The notes: a model not told the origin generated them from the sequence alone. DNA of 37,561 bases from Planctomycetota bacterium (GCA_029260735.1 JAJDCR010000009.1:1-37561); one strand, 5' to 3'. Positions 17,621 through 26,449 are shown, numbered from the stretch's first letter. Numbers and translations: made by a program.

Positions 17621-18292
17621 TTAGCCCAGTTTCTTTCTAAAGCAACCCAAAAATGCTCCACAGATGCTCAATAACAAAATCGAGCTTGGCTCTGGCACAG
17701 GTGTTCCATTAAGTATAGCAAGGTGATCAAAAGTCAGAGCATCTCCTGTTTGTGGTATGGAAACAAACCTCAACTCAGTGATGAGATCATCGCCTGCCTC
17801 TAAGTCAATGCGAATATAAACTTCACGCGTTGAATCTGCTAAGCGACTGTAGTTAGGCAGACTGCGAATAAATCCTAGGTTTTCTCCATTAACAATAATA
17901 TCAACATCGCTTTCTACATCACCAATACCGAGTCCCAGAGATTGGGCTCCTGGAGTGTAATTAAAAGTAATCTCTCCGATACCAACGTTAAGATCTATAT
18001 GCTCTGATCCATCCCATAGTGTATTAGCACTGTTACCATGATCGTTTGGGCCCGTAAAAGATATCGTTAAGCCGGGGATTAAGGTCGGATCAATGGCACC
18101 TGAAACAAGATTAGTGTCTTCAAAATCTTCGATGAGGTATCCTGTGACACCCACTGCGGCATCTAAACTGGCAACTCCTGAAGCGGTAGTATCCACAAAA
18201 ACATTAGCGGGATCGAAGCTTGTTATGGTATATGCCTGTAGAGACAAGGAGCTGATAACTATTGTAGCTATTAATAGAATGTATTTTTTCAT
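17621..18292 (-). CDS. PEP-CTERM sorting-domain protein
   Basis: This 223-aa protein has an N-terminal signal peptide (KKYILLIATIVISSLSLQA) and a classical PEP-CTERM tail at residues 199-223: VPEPSS, a hydrophobic stretch, then FRKKLG. In bacteria with exosortase/EpsH this tail directs transfer to the envelope and processing, usually alongside exopolysaccharide. The middle is rich in Asp, Gly and Thr with beta-strand character and has no catalytic motif. No exosortase gene is in the window. AGGA seven bases before the ATG supports the start, and a good promoter lies upstream. It stands alone in its transcript. Confidence 0.85.
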   Translation of the reverse strand: MKKYILLIATIVISSLSLQAYTITSFDPANVFVDTTASGVASLDAAVGVTGYLIEDFEDTNLVSGAIDPTLIPGLTISFTGPNDHGNSANTLWDGSEHIDLNVGIGEITFNYTPGAQSLGLGIGDVESDVDIIVNGENLGFIRSLPNYSRLADSTREVYIRIDLEAGDDLITELRFVSIPQTGDALTFDHLAILNGTPVPEPSSILLLSICGAFLGCFRKKLG

Positions 18293-18335
18293 TTTTGGTT
18301 CCTAAACTAGATAAACAAAAGATTTTTGCTACTCA

Positions 18336-18365
18336 ATTATACCGCTTTTACCTATATATTTACAA
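18336..18365 (-). promoter_or_regulatory. Promoter of the PEP-CTERM gene
   Basis: On the minus strand TTGTAA (18365-18360), an 18-base spacer and TATAAT (18341-18336) precede the gene. The predicted start is near 18329, giving a leader of about 36 bases. Confidence 0.6.
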
Positions 18366-18388
18366 GGAAAATATAACAATTTTCTTCT

Positions 18389-19012
18389 TTATGATTTAAT
18401 GAATTTTTCGTGTAAATATTGGTATTTTTTATGAAAGCCGTGGATAATTTGATTTTGTCGAAGAGGATCTAATAAGCGAGGATCTATTGCTAAGTCAAGG
18501 CACTCATCTGGATGGGCAAAATGTAGGAAAATATTTTGTTGAGAAAAAATTTGATTTAAATGAAGAAGTATTTTCAGGTGCATTTTCTTACCGTTTTTAG
18601 AGCGAGGGAGAAAACCAAAATTTCGGGTTGCATATACTGTAAGAGTGGAGCCTTGAGAATAAAAAGCACATTCAAAATGAGCACACCCAAAATGACTAGA
18701 GAGGGCTTGCCATTTTTCTTGGCTTAGCCATTTTTGGGAGGTATCGACTAAGCAAAGCATTCCATAGCAGCGATCTTTGTAATCTGGGGCAAGTTTTCCT
18801 TGGGGAGGAGTAGGACGAGCGAATACTCTTAGTTCGACGCAATCTAAAAAGGGAAATTGTATTTGCTTTTGATTAAGCTGAAAGACAGCTTCCTTTTTTA
18901 GCTTGGGTAAATAAAAATAATGCTTAAGCCGATTGAGGAGAGCTCTTGCTCCAGAGTACATGGAGCAAGTATAATATAAACGGCAGATTAAACGAGCCTT
19001 TGCACTAACCAT
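18389..19012 (-). CDS. Protein of unknown function, last gene of the ABC/E1 operon
   Basis: I do not recognise this 207-aa protein. It is basic, rich in Cys, Phe, Tyr and His, and has no signal peptide or clear membrane segment, so it is probably cytoplasmic. Its start codon overlaps the stop of the E1-rhodanese gene (ATGGTTAG, 8 bases shared), a sign of translational coupling and of a shared role. The middle (about 60-165) reads like alternating strands and helices of a compact domain. It ends the six-gene minus-strand run. Confidence 0.6.
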   Translation of the reverse strand: MVSAKARLICRLYYTCSMYSGARALLNRLKHYFYLPKLKKEAVFQLNQKQIQFPFLDCVELRVFARPTPPQGKLAPDYKDRCYGMLCLVDTSQKWLSQEKWQALSSHFGCAHFECAFYSQGSTLTVYATRNFGFLPRSKNGKKMHLKILLHLNQIFSQQNIFLHFAHPDECLDLAIDPRLLDPLRQNQIIHGFHKKYQYLHEKFIKS

Positions 19013-20111
19013 GATTTTCCTCTAGCCAAGCTAAATAACCACCAGACAAGCTTTTCACATTCTCGTATCCTTTTCCCTGGAGAAACTTTACTGCTCGTTG
19101 GCTACGCTTACCTGACTGGCAATAGATAACAATTTCTCTTTTCCAGGGGATTTCCATCCAACGATTCCAAAATTCTCCTAAAGAAAGTAGCTTAGCTTCG
19201 GGGAGAGCTCCCATAAGCCATTCGTCAGTATCCCTAATGTCTACAAAAAAAATATCGGGATTTTTCTTAAGCTGACAAGGACGAATTTCAGGAACTTCTT
19301 CGCCTTGGTCTGTTTTGCAAGTCAGGGTAACCTCTTGAAGCTCTGTGATCGTAGGATAATTTCCGCAGACAGGGCAAGAGGTGTCCTTAAGTAACTTGAT
19401 TTCTTGAAAATTCATGGCTAGAGCATCATAGAGCAGGAGACGTCCTCGAAGAGTTTTTCCTTCTCCTAAAACAATTTTTATCGCTTCCGTCGCTTGGATC
19501 AAAGCGATCATTCCGGGAAGAATACCCAATACTCCGCTTTCTGCACAATTGGGAATTGCTGCAGAAGAAGGAGGAGAGGGGTATAAGCAGCGGTAGCAAG
19601 GCCCCTGGGGGGTTTGAAAAACGGAAGCCTGTCCTTCAAAACGAAAGATACTGCCATAAACATAGGTTTTTTTGCCCAGAACACAAGCGTCATTTAGTAA
19701 GTAACGAGAAGAGAAATTATCGGTTCCGTCAACAACTATATCGTAAGAAGAGAGGATTTCCTCTGCATTGTCAAGGCAAACACGCGGATGGATGTTGGTT
19801 TGAATTTCAGGGTTGAGAGCTTGGATTTTTTTTTGGGCAACCTGAGTTTTATTTTGACCTACATCTTCCGTTTGATAGAGAATTTGACGTTGTAAGTTGC
19901 TTAAGGAAACGGTATCTGAATCAGCTAAGCCTATCGTACCTATTCCTGAAGCGGCAAGGTAAAGAGCTACCGGACAACCTAGTCCCCCTACTCCGACAAT
20001 TAAAATCTTAGCTTCCTTTAGTTTACTCTGCCCTTCTAGACCGACTTCGGGAAGAAGAAGGTGGCGACTATAACGCAGACTTTCTTTAGGAGAAAAGTTT
20101 ACACTTGCCAT
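19005..20111 (-). CDS. E1-like adenylyltransferase fused to a rhodanese domain (MoeB/ThiF/MOCS3 type)
   Basis: This 368-aa protein has an N-terminal ThiF/MoeB domain and a C-terminal rhodanese domain. The nucleotide loop GVGGLG is at 40-45, the zinc ligands are C172, C175, C246 and C249, and the catalytic Cys189 is in PNCAESGVLG. The rhodanese part (about 285-368) has its persulfide-carrying C331 in YCQSGKRS. The MoeZ/MOCS3 group activates the C-terminus of a ubiquitin-like sulfur carrier (MoaD, ThiS, Urm1) with ATP and then hands on sulfur. No such carrier ending in Gly-Gly is visible nearby. The start overlaps the 90-aa gene by 13 bases. A cysteine desulfurase 5 kb away could load the rhodanese. 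Confidence 0.88.
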   Translation of the reverse strand: MASVNFSPKESLRYSRHLLLPEVGLEGQSKLKEAKILIVGVGGLGCPVALYLAASGIGTIGLADSDTVSLSNLQRQILYQTEDVGQNKTQVAQKKIQALNPEIQTNIHPRVCLDNAEEILSSYDIVVDGTDNFSSRYLLNDACVLGKKTYVYGSIFRFEGQASVFQTPQGPCYRCLYPSPPSSAAIPNCAESGVLGILPGMIALIQATEAIKIVLGEGKTLRGRLLLYDALAMNFQEIKLLKDTSCPVCGNYPTITELQEVTLTCKTDQGEEVPEIRPCQLKKNPDIFFVDIRDTDEWLMGALPEAKLLSLGEFWNRWMEIPWKREIVIYCQSGKRSQRAVKFLQGKGYENVKSLSGGYLAWLEENHG

Positions 20112-20371
20112 TCTTGTTTATCTTTCTCCCAAGTTAGGGGTTCTGTTCTATCTCCTTTTTCCCAAGGAGGAGTTTGGGGGAGACGTTTCTGGCTAATACG
20201 GTAGGCCTCTTTTCCGCAGGACACCATAACTTGACAAAAGTAAGGAAAATTGGGACAAGTCTGCATCCATTCACTGATTTCTTGTGCCGAGTAGCTTCCG
20301 ACGAGGAGAGGATCTCCCCGCCGAAATCCATCTAAAAGAGCTTCGAATTCGATAGTGGTATCCTTATTCAC
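20099..20371 (-). CDS. Small protein of unknown function
   Basis: This 90-aa protein starts at GTG 20371 with AAGGAG six bases upstream, and its 3' end overlaps the E1-rhodanese gene by 13 bases. It has three Cys (TCPNFPYFCQVMVSC) and a Pro/Glu/Trp-rich, hydrophilic C-terminal half. There is no signal peptide, no membrane segment and no C-terminal Gly-Gly, so it is not an obvious ThiS/MoaD carrier. It lies 14 bases after the HlyD-type gene, so it links the exporter and the E1 gene in one transcript. A helper or a substrate of the E1 enzyme are both possible; neither is shown. Confidence 0.6.
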   Translation of the reverse strand: MNKDTTIEFEALLDGFRRGDPLLVGSYSAQEISEWMQTCPNFPYFCQVMVSCGKEAYRISQKRLPQTPPWEKGDRTEPLTWEKDKQEWQV

Positions 20372-20385
20372 GAGGTTCTCCTTTG

Positions 20386-21738
20386 CTAGTTATTTCTCAG
20401 CACTTCGACACGAGTTCCATTATCTAAGCTGGCGTCTGGAGCTAAAATGACGATATCTTTTGCCTCTACTCCTGATAAAATTTCCACTTCCTCAGGATTC
20501 ATTAATCCCACTTCAACGTCGACTTTACGAGCTTGCTTATTTTCTACGATAAAAATTTGCCATTGCTCTTTCTGGTCGAGAAAAAGAGCAGAGCGTGGTA
20601 TTGTTAAAGCTTTTTCGTGACGATCCGTATAGATTTTCACCCGAACTCGGTAGTTTAAACCAAGACTATGATATTTTTGGCGTATCGTTTGCAAGCTACC
20701 TGGATCAATGGACATCACCACCTCGACTCTTTGTTGCTCAACTCCTAATGAGGATTGCTTAGCAAAACCTTGCGGGGTAATACGAAGAACTTTTCCCAAA
20801 AAAGCCTGGTCTAAGTTTCCACAACGGATCTCAACAGGACTTCCTCTTTCAATAGAAAAAGCTTCTTCTGATAAAATATCTGCCGTGATTTCTAGGTGAT
20901 CCAAGTTTCCGATGTTCATTAACTCTGTTCCGGCAGGTAAAACACGTTCGTTTACAATATAGCGTTTTAGAATAACCCCTTCAATAGGACTGACTATTTG
21001 GGCTCGCTTTAAATTTCTTTGGGCTTGCTCTAGCTCGGCTTCTGCTCCCACTTTTTCTTTGAGAAGAATTTCTCGAGAGAGTTTTTTGCGCTCAAGAAAT
21101 TGATTAATGTAAATAGGAAGCAATCGAGTGGTGGTCTCAATCGCTTTGAGAGCATTGGTCATAAGCTGGTCGCTTTCATAGTCCACTCGAGCTTGGGTCG
21201 CCGAAGTCTTGTCTTGCTTAAACTGCTGTAAAGTTGCGTTATCTTTAAGATAAAGCTCTTCTGATTTTTCTAGGCTCCACTTAGAAAAATCGTGCTTAGC
21301 CTTACTTGCTTCTACTTTTTTTTCAGATGCTTTAACCGTATTTTGAACAGATTCAATTGTGTTTTGAGATTCTTTGAGTGCCGTTTTTTCTAAAGAGTTG
21401 AATTCATTTAAAACGATTCGAGACAATATGGTTTGAAGGCGAGAGCGAGTAACTATAACATTTGTTTCTAAGTCGGCAGTATCTAGTTGGGCTAAGAGCT
21501 CTTCTTTTTTTACTTTTTGCCCTTCCCTAAATGGGATTTCTCTAATCCGTCCTTCTAAGGGCATGGTTATTTTATAAATACGAGGCAGAGAAGTTCTTCC
21601 TTGCTCCTCAATATATTCCGCAATAGTTGTTTGTCGTACTTGGGCAACATTAACCAAAAGTCCAGAACGATTTACTACTGCGGTGGCGAAGAGGGAAAGA
21701 ATAATAATAAAAACAAATAAATACAATACTTTACGCAT
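20386..21738 (-). CDS. HlyD/MacA-type periplasmic adaptor
   Basis: This 450-aa membrane-fusion protein has one N-terminal membrane segment (about 4-24), then the first half of the lipoyl-like domain (MPLEGRIREIPFREGQKV). A long alpha-hairpin rich in Lys, Glu and Leu follows (about 85-235), then the second lipoyl half (SPIEGVILKRYIVNERVLPAG), a beta-barrel and a membrane-proximal domain. Such adaptors connect an inner-membrane ABC pump with an outer-membrane channel. It ends 12 bases after the permease gene and is part of a three-gene exporter. No TolC-like gene is nearby, so the outer channel would be supplied from elsewhere. The substrate is unknown. Confidence 0.9.
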   Translation of the reverse strand: MRKVLYLFVFIIILSLFATAVVNRSGLLVNVAQVRQTTIAEYIEEQGRTSLPRIYKITMPLEGRIREIPFREGQKVKKEELLAQLDTADLETNVIVTRSRLQTILSRIVLNEFNSLEKTALKESQNTIESVQNTVKASEKKVEASKAKHDFSKWSLEKSEELYLKDNATLQQFKQDKTSATQARVDYESDQLMTNALKAIETTTRLLPIYINQFLERKKLSREILLKEKVGAEAELEQAQRNLKRAQIVSPIEGVILKRYIVNERVLPAGTELMNIGNLDHLEITADILSEEAFSIERGSPVEIRCGNLDQAFLGKVLRITPQGFAKQSSLGVEQQRVEVVMSIDPGSLQTIRQKYHSLGLNYRVRVKIYTDRHEKALTIPRSALFLDQKEQWQIFIVENKQARKVDVEVGLMNPEEVEILSGVEAKDIVILAPDASLDNGTRVEVLRNN

Positions 21739-21750
21739 ACCAAAGCCCCT

Positions 21751-24126
21751 TTACTCTTTCATCTTTAAAGCATCACCCCAAGGGAGACGATTAATATTTC
21801 TTTGAACAAAAACGTGGGCCAAGAAAACAAAAATAATCGCAAAGAAAATAGTTCCTATCCAGCTAAATAAATTGGTCGATAAGGGAATAGAGAAGCTATC
21901 GTTTTGCAAGTCTATGGCCATCCCTTGTAAAAGTAAGTACCCCAAAGGAAGCCCTAAAATGGCTCCGCTGATGTTAATGATTAGGTTTTCCCACAAAAAA
22001 ATGGCACCAATTTCTTGGGGATGATATCCCAAAACCCTTAGGGTCGCAATCTCTCTTTGTCTCTCTAAAATCAAAATCAAGGAAGCATTTAGGATCGAAC
22101 CAAAAAAAATAACCCCGGCAAAAAGAATCATAACAAAGAGGACGCCATCAAATTTAGCAACAAATTGTTCCCGAAGATTCTTCTTGTCTTGGGCAATCTC
22201 TGAAACCGATTGGATTTGCGCATATTTTTTAATTTGGCGGTAGAAATTTCTTCTTTGAAGAGGAGTTTGCTGAGCTTTCAATTGTATTTTCGAAACGGAA
22301 TGTTCTTCTTTGAGTAGTTGATTTAAGTAATAATAGTTTGCATAAACGTTGAGCCCAAACATGCTTTGAGTCACTTGAGCAATAGAAAGACGATAGCTTT
22401 TTTTATGCCCCTCCACAGGGATAAAAATTACTTGATCTCCTGCCTGAATTCCAAAACTATCTGCGAGCCGAGAAGGAATGGTAATCCCTGAATTGGGAAT
22501 AATAACTCGCCTGTCTCCATTTTGAGGAACTGTCATTGTTGCTTGAGGCAAAATTCCTGTAATGCTAATTTTTTTTTGCTTATGCCCCCAATGAAAAGTA
22601 CCTGATATATATAATACAGGTTCTACTTTAGTTACTCCCGCAAGAGTGCTAACTTCATCTAAAACAGAACGAGAAGCTCTATCTTTAAGGGTTATATTAT
22701 AGTCACTTAAGGTGACTCGTTTAAATTGAAAATCAATAATATTCTGAAAAGAATGATTGAGTCCTAGCCCAACTAAGACAATTGAAGCACCAAGAGCTGC
22801 TGCGATAATTCCCACGATAGTACGGGTTTTATGGCGGAAAAGTCCGCGAAGTACCATTTGCAAACGAAAATCGAACCCTTGCCAAATAGTTTTCCATTTT
22901 TCTAAGAAAACCTCTTTGGAAGTTGTCGGAGAAGCTTGCCTCATTGCCTCAGAGGGGCTGAGCAAAACTACTTTTCTGACCCCACGAAGAGTTCCCATGA
23001 GTGAAAAGAAGATAGAGATGACAAAGGCTAAGGTGATTATTTGAGGATAGATTAAATTGTCTAAGCGAGGAAACTCAAAAAGAGTATCGTAGAGCTGGCA
23101 CATTAAACCCGAAATGATATACCCCAAGAGAGAGCCGAAGAGAGCTCCTAGTACTCCGATAATTAAGCCGTATTGAATAAAATGACGAATGATCTCTCGA
23201 TCAAAATACCCAAGAGCTTTTAAGGTTCCTATGATCGTTCGTTGTTGTTCTGCCATACGAGTCATTAAGACATTTAAAATAAGAGCGGCCACTCCTAAGA
23301 AGATAATGGGGAGAAAAATTGCGGAGGTTTTAAGACCTCGGATCTCCGAAGTAATGGCCAGATGGGAAAATTGCCGCTCCCGGTCGATTGTATCAAAAAC
23401 TCCATAAGAGTGGAGAAGCTGATCTATTTTCTGAAGAGCGGCTCCCTTCGCTTCTTTATTTCCGCGAGAAAATAAGCCTATTAGGTTATTGCAGGCTCCT
23501 GAGAAATCAAAGATTTCTTCGGCATAGTCATGTTTGATGTAAAAGAGACCGTATTCTCCTGGCAGAGAGGCAATTTTTCCCGGAGGAGTTAAGTACATGT
23601 ATTCTGAGCTAATAGCCGTTGCGATAACCAGGAATTTTTTTCTCTGCCCATTAACAATGAGTTCTAGAGATGACCCCAGAGCTATTTTCCAAGCTTGGGC
23701 GAATCGCTCTGAAATGATCACTTCTTCTCGTTTTACTTGAGAAAAATAACTACCCCGCTGGAGAACAATGTTATTGAGAATAGAGCTTTGCTTGCTGGGC
23801 AAGGATATAACTTGCCCACTGATTGGACTAGTCGATTGGGGAATGTTGACAATTGTGGGGAAGACTATTCTCGCTTGCAGTTCTGATATTCCCGGTATTT
23901 TTAGAACGCGATCAAGTTCTGTCAGAGGAATTTTTTTTACATTAACCCAAAAATCGGCCATTCGGCAGAGCGAATAATAATTGGAACGTGCTCGCTCTAA
24001 ATTGTTGTATGTCGAGAGCATGCCAACAAAACAACCTGTTCCTACGACAATAACAGCTATAATTGCCATTAGAATTTCTCTAGATAGCCACAGGTCGCGA
24101 AGGAGTTTACGAGGGAGGACTCTCAC
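21751..24126 (-). CDS. ABC transporter permease with two FtsX domains
   Basis: This 791-aa membrane protein has an N-terminal membrane segment (about 18-38), a large extracytoplasmic domain and a first FtsX block (three to four membrane segments, about 265-400). It then repeats the plan: another membrane segment (about 435-460), a second extracytoplasmic domain, and a second FtsX block to the C-terminus with ILERQREIATLRVLGY, the usual coupling-helix pattern. This internal duplication is typical of long MacB/LolCE-like permeases that act as one chain. It overlaps the ATPase gene by 4 bases (ATGA). With the ATPase and HlyD-type protein it should form a mechanotransmission-type exporter acting on periplasmic or membrane substrates. 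Confidence 0.9.
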   Translation of the reverse strand: MRVLPRKLLRDLWLSREILMAIIAVIVVGTGCFVGMLSTYNNLERARSNYYSLCRMADFWVNVKKIPLTELDRVLKIPGISELQARIVFPTIVNIPQSTSPISGQVISLPSKQSSILNNIVLQRGSYFSQVKREEVIISERFAQAWKIALGSSLELIVNGQRKKFLVIATAISSEYMYLTPPGKIASLPGEYGLFYIKHDYAEEIFDFSGACNNLIGLFSRGNKEAKGAALQKIDQLLHSYGVFDTIDRERQFSHLAITSEIRGLKTSAIFLPIIFLGVAALILNVLMTRMAEQQRTIIGTLKALGYFDREIIRHFIQYGLIIGVLGALFGSLLGYIISGLMCQLYDTLFEFPRLDNLIYPQIITLAFVISIFFSLMGTLRGVRKVVLLSPSEAMRQASPTTSKEVFLEKWKTIWQGFDFRLQMVLRGLFRHKTRTIVGIIAAALGASIVLVGLGLNHSFQNIIDFQFKRVTLSDYNITLKDRASRSVLDEVSTLAGVTKVEPVLYISGTFHWGHKQKKISITGILPQATMTVPQNGDRRVIIPNSGITIPSRLADSFGIQAGDQVIFIPVEGHKKSYRLSIAQVTQSMFGLNVYANYYYLNQLLKEEHSVSKIQLKAQQTPLQRRNFYRQIKKYAQIQSVSEIAQDKKNLREQFVAKFDGVLFVMILFAGVIFFGSILNASLILILERQREIATLRVLGYHPQEIGAIFLWENLIINISGAILGLPLGYLLLQGMAIDLQNDSFSIPLSTNLFSWIGTIFFAIIFVFLAHVFVQRNINRLPWGDALKMKE

Positions 24127-24833
24127 CAGGAGATCTCCTCTACAGAAAGTCGTTTTTGGTTTACTTCCACTTTAGCAATACGTCCGCTCGAAATGGAAAC
24201 AATACGATGGGCGAGTTGAGCAATGGGAGTGGCGTGTGTAATAATGACAATTGTGTTACCCAATTCTTGGTTCAGTCGAATCAAGAGACTTAAAACGATT
24301 TTACCGGTTTGCGCATCCAGAGCTCCCGTTGGTTCATCACAAAGCATCAAGCGAGGTCGTTTAGCCAATGCTCGGGCAATGGCTACTCTTTGCTGCTGAC
24401 CACCGGACATTTGAGAAGGGAAATAGTCCAGTTGATCTTCTAAACCAACAAGAGCAAGAGCTTCTTCGGCCGGTATTGGGTCAGAGACAATTTCTGTAGA
24501 AACCTGAACGTTTTCTCGCGCAGTCAAAGTAGAGATCAAATTGTAGAATTGAAAAACAAAGCCGACATGAGAGCGACGATACTCTGTTAATTGTTGGTCT
24601 TTTAGTTGGGCTAAATCTGTTTTCTCAAACCAAACTTCGCCTGCCGAAGGACGATCTACCCCTCCGACAATGTTTAGAAGAGTGCTTTTTCCCGAACCGG
24701 ATGCCCCACAAATCACAGTAATCTCACCTGGGTAAATTTCTAGATCAATGCCTTTCAATACAGGTACAGTGATTTCTCCCATTTGGTAACTTTTTTTCAC
24801 ACTTTGAAGCTTAATTTCTGGAGTTGGATTCAT
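24123..24833 (-). CDS. ABC transporter ATPase (LolD/MacB-N type)
   Basis: This 236-aa ATPase has Walker A GASGSGKST, the signature MSGGQQQRVAIARAL, Walker B LMLCDEPTGALD and the switch histidine in IIITHATPIA. Its length and the DEPTGALD sequence are those of the LolD/MacB/FtsE family that powers FtsX-type permeases. It is the first gene of the minus-strand operon ATPase-permease-adaptor-90 aa-E1-207 aa. All joints are overlaps or gaps of 15 bases or less, so one promoter (24875-24903) may drive all six. Confidence 0.93.
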   Translation of the reverse strand: MNPTPEIKLQSVKKSYQMGEITVPVLKGIDLEIYPGEITVICGASGSGKSTLLNIVGGVDRPSAGEVWFEKTDLAQLKDQQLTEYRRSHVGFVFQFYNLISTLTARENVQVSTEIVSDPIPAEEALALVGLEDQLDYFPSQMSGGQQQRVAIARALAKRPRLMLCDEPTGALDAQTGKIVLSLLIRLNQELGNTIVIITHATPIAQLAHRIVSISSGRIAKVEVNQKRLSVEEISW

Positions 24834-24874
24834 GTTCTACTTTCTCAGGGCATAGAAAAGGGCTTATTTTTTAC

Positions 24875-24903
24875 ATTTTAGCGTAATCCTTAGAATAGAA
24901 CAA
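24875..24903 (-). promoter_or_regulatory. Candidate promoter of the six-gene ABC/E1 operon
   Basis: On the minus strand TTGTTC (24903-24898), a 17-base spacer and TAAAAT (24880-24875) precede the ATPase gene, with a predicted leader of about 35 bases. Confidence 0.5.
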
Positions 24904-24999
24904 AGGCTTTTGTTAGACTTTTTTCTTTTTTTCTTTCTAGGCATAACGAAACCCCATGTAAATGCTATAATACCACTATAACATTACGTTAATTTGGGC

Positions 25000-25150
25000 T
25001 TGATCACATTCCCTGCTCGGCAGGAGCCAAAGCCCTCCAGGGAACATGGTACTAACAAAGGTTTTAGATAATCTTTTTGAAAAACGGTTTCAGATAAGCC
25101 TCGCTCTCCCTTACATTGTTTTGGTTTGATCACATTTTAATATGTGATCA
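25000..25150. repeat. Dispersed repeat copy flanked by TTGATCACATT, with a palindrome
   Basis: GCTCGGCAGGAGCCAAAGCCCTCC starts at 25015 and matches the first bases of the window. The 11-base word TTGATCACATT occurs at 25000-25010 and again at 25126-25136, bracketing it. The second copy is half of a palindrome, TGATCACAT-TTTAAT-ATGTGATCA (25127-25150). The bracket may be a target-site duplication or two binding sites. Confidence 0.5.
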
Positions 25151-25276
25151 ACGCCGGTTAATTTTATTTATGTTGAAATAAAATAGGGACGCGCGCTAGT
25201 ACCTGTTTTTTTGAGTAAGTTCCTCGTATATTTGTACGGAGATTTTTCGATTTTGTTGGCAAAATGGTAGAAATAA

Positions 25277-26425
25277 ATGAAAAGAGAAGTGTATTTAGAC
25301 AATAATGCGACCACTAGAATGGCCGATGAAGTGTACGAAGCGATGATGCCCTGTCTCCAAAAGTTTTACGGCAATCCTTCCTCTGTCCATGCTTTAGGGA
25401 GGGAGGCTGCTTCTCGGCTAGAAAAAGCTCGTGGACAAGTGGCTCAGCTTTTGGATTGTTGCTCGGAAGAAATTTACTTTACCAGCACAGCTAGTGAAAG
25501 TAACAACTGGGCTATAGGAGGAGTGCTTTCTACGGCCAAAAAAAATCATGTTATTACTTCACGAGTGGAGCATCCTTCTGTTCAAGGGCCGATGAATTTT
25601 TGGGAAAAGCAAGGTTTTCGAGTTACCCGTTTAGGAGTGAATGAAAAAGGTTTACTCGATTTAGATGAATTAGAAAAAGCACTTTCTTCCCAAACGGCCT
25701 TGGTTTCATTGATGTACGCAAACAACGAGACAGGAGTTTTGTTTCCCATAGAAAAAATAGGAGACTTAGTGAAAAAATCAGGGGCTCTTTTTCATGTCGA
25801 TGCTGTCCAGGTGGTGGGAAAAATTCCCCTATCTTTAAAAAATTCCTCAATAGACCTACTTTCTTTTTCGGGACATAAATTCCATGGCCCTAAAGGAATC
25901 GGAGGACTTTTTCTTCGGCAAGACACTCGGCTCAACTCCATGATCCGAGGAGGACACCAAGAGTTTGGGCGAAGGGCAGGAACAGAGGCTCTCCCTCAAA
26001 TAGTGGGTTTAGGAGCAGCCGCCAGCTTGGCCCAACGGAGAATGCTTCGCTACGCTGAAGTAGGTGAATTAAGAGATGATTTTGAGAGAAGCGTTTTAGA
26101 GGAAATTCCTCAATCCTTAAGAGTGGGACATGAAAAAAATCGGCTTGCCACAACTACTCATCTTAGTTTTGCTAAAATAGAAGGAGCTGTTTTACTGCAT
26201 TCTTTGTCTAAAGCGGGCATTTATGTTTCTTCTGGGGCAGCATGTAGCTCTGGCTCCTTGGACCCCTCTCCTACCTTAATGGCTATGGGGTTAGATCCCG
26301 AGTATTTATCTGGAGCTCTGCGTTTTTCTTTGTCTTTGGACACAACAAAGGAAGATATGGAGTACGCTAAGAATCATTTATTTGCTTTGGTCAAAAAATT
26401 TCGGCTGTTAGGTGAGATTTGTTAG
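25277..26425 (+). CDS. Cysteine desulfurase (NifS/IscS family)
   Basis: This 382-aa PLP enzyme takes sulfur from L-cysteine as an enzyme persulfide for Fe-S clusters, thio-nucleosides or cofactors. Visible landmarks are YLDNNATTR at the N-terminus, H99 in VEHPS, D175 in HVDAVQ, the PLP lysine K201 in SGHKFHGPKG, RAGTE (233-237) and the active-site Cys323 in SSGAACSSGS. The short SSGAACSSG loop places it in the class with NifS and IscS. There is no iscU, iscR or nifU next to it. It lies divergent from the exporter/E1-rhodanese operon, which suggests it could feed the rhodanese domain. The ribosome-binding site before ATG 25277 is weak. A hairpin terminator follows. Confidence 0.92.
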   Translation: MKREVYLDNNATTRMADEVYEAMMPCLQKFYGNPSSVHALGREAASRLEKARGQVAQLLDCCSEEIYFTSTASESNNWAIGGVLSTAKKNHVITSRVEHPSVQGPMNFWEKQGFRVTRLGVNEKGLLDLDELEKALSSQTALVSLMYANNETGVLFPIEKIGDLVKKSGALFHVDAVQVVGKIPLSLKNSSIDLLSFSGHKFHGPKGIGGLFLRQDTRLNSMIRGGHQEFGRRAGTEALPQIVGLGAAASLAQRRMLRYAEVGELRDDFERSVLEEIPQSLRVGHEKNRLATTTHLSFAKIEGAVLLHSLSKAGIYVSSGAACSSGSLDPSPTLMAMGLDPEYLSGALRFSLSLDTTKEDMEYAKNHLFALVKKFRLLGEIC

Positions 26426-26449
26426 GAATGTAAGCGGCAGAAAATAAAA

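Noticed and set aside
20099..20371. The 90-aa protein as a ThiS/MoaD sulfur carrier
   Set aside because: It lacks the C-terminal Gly-Gly and the beta-grasp-like pattern.
25127..25150. CRP/FNR-type operator
   Set aside because: The half-sites TGATCACAT and ATGTGATCA point the wrong way for TGTGA-N6-TCACA, so no CRP site is claimed.
24834..25276. tRNA or other RNA gene in the longer intergenic gaps
   Set aside because: I looked for T-loop (GGTTCGA-type) and acceptor patterns in the gaps at 17.2, 24.9, 28.6 and 37.2 kb and saw none.
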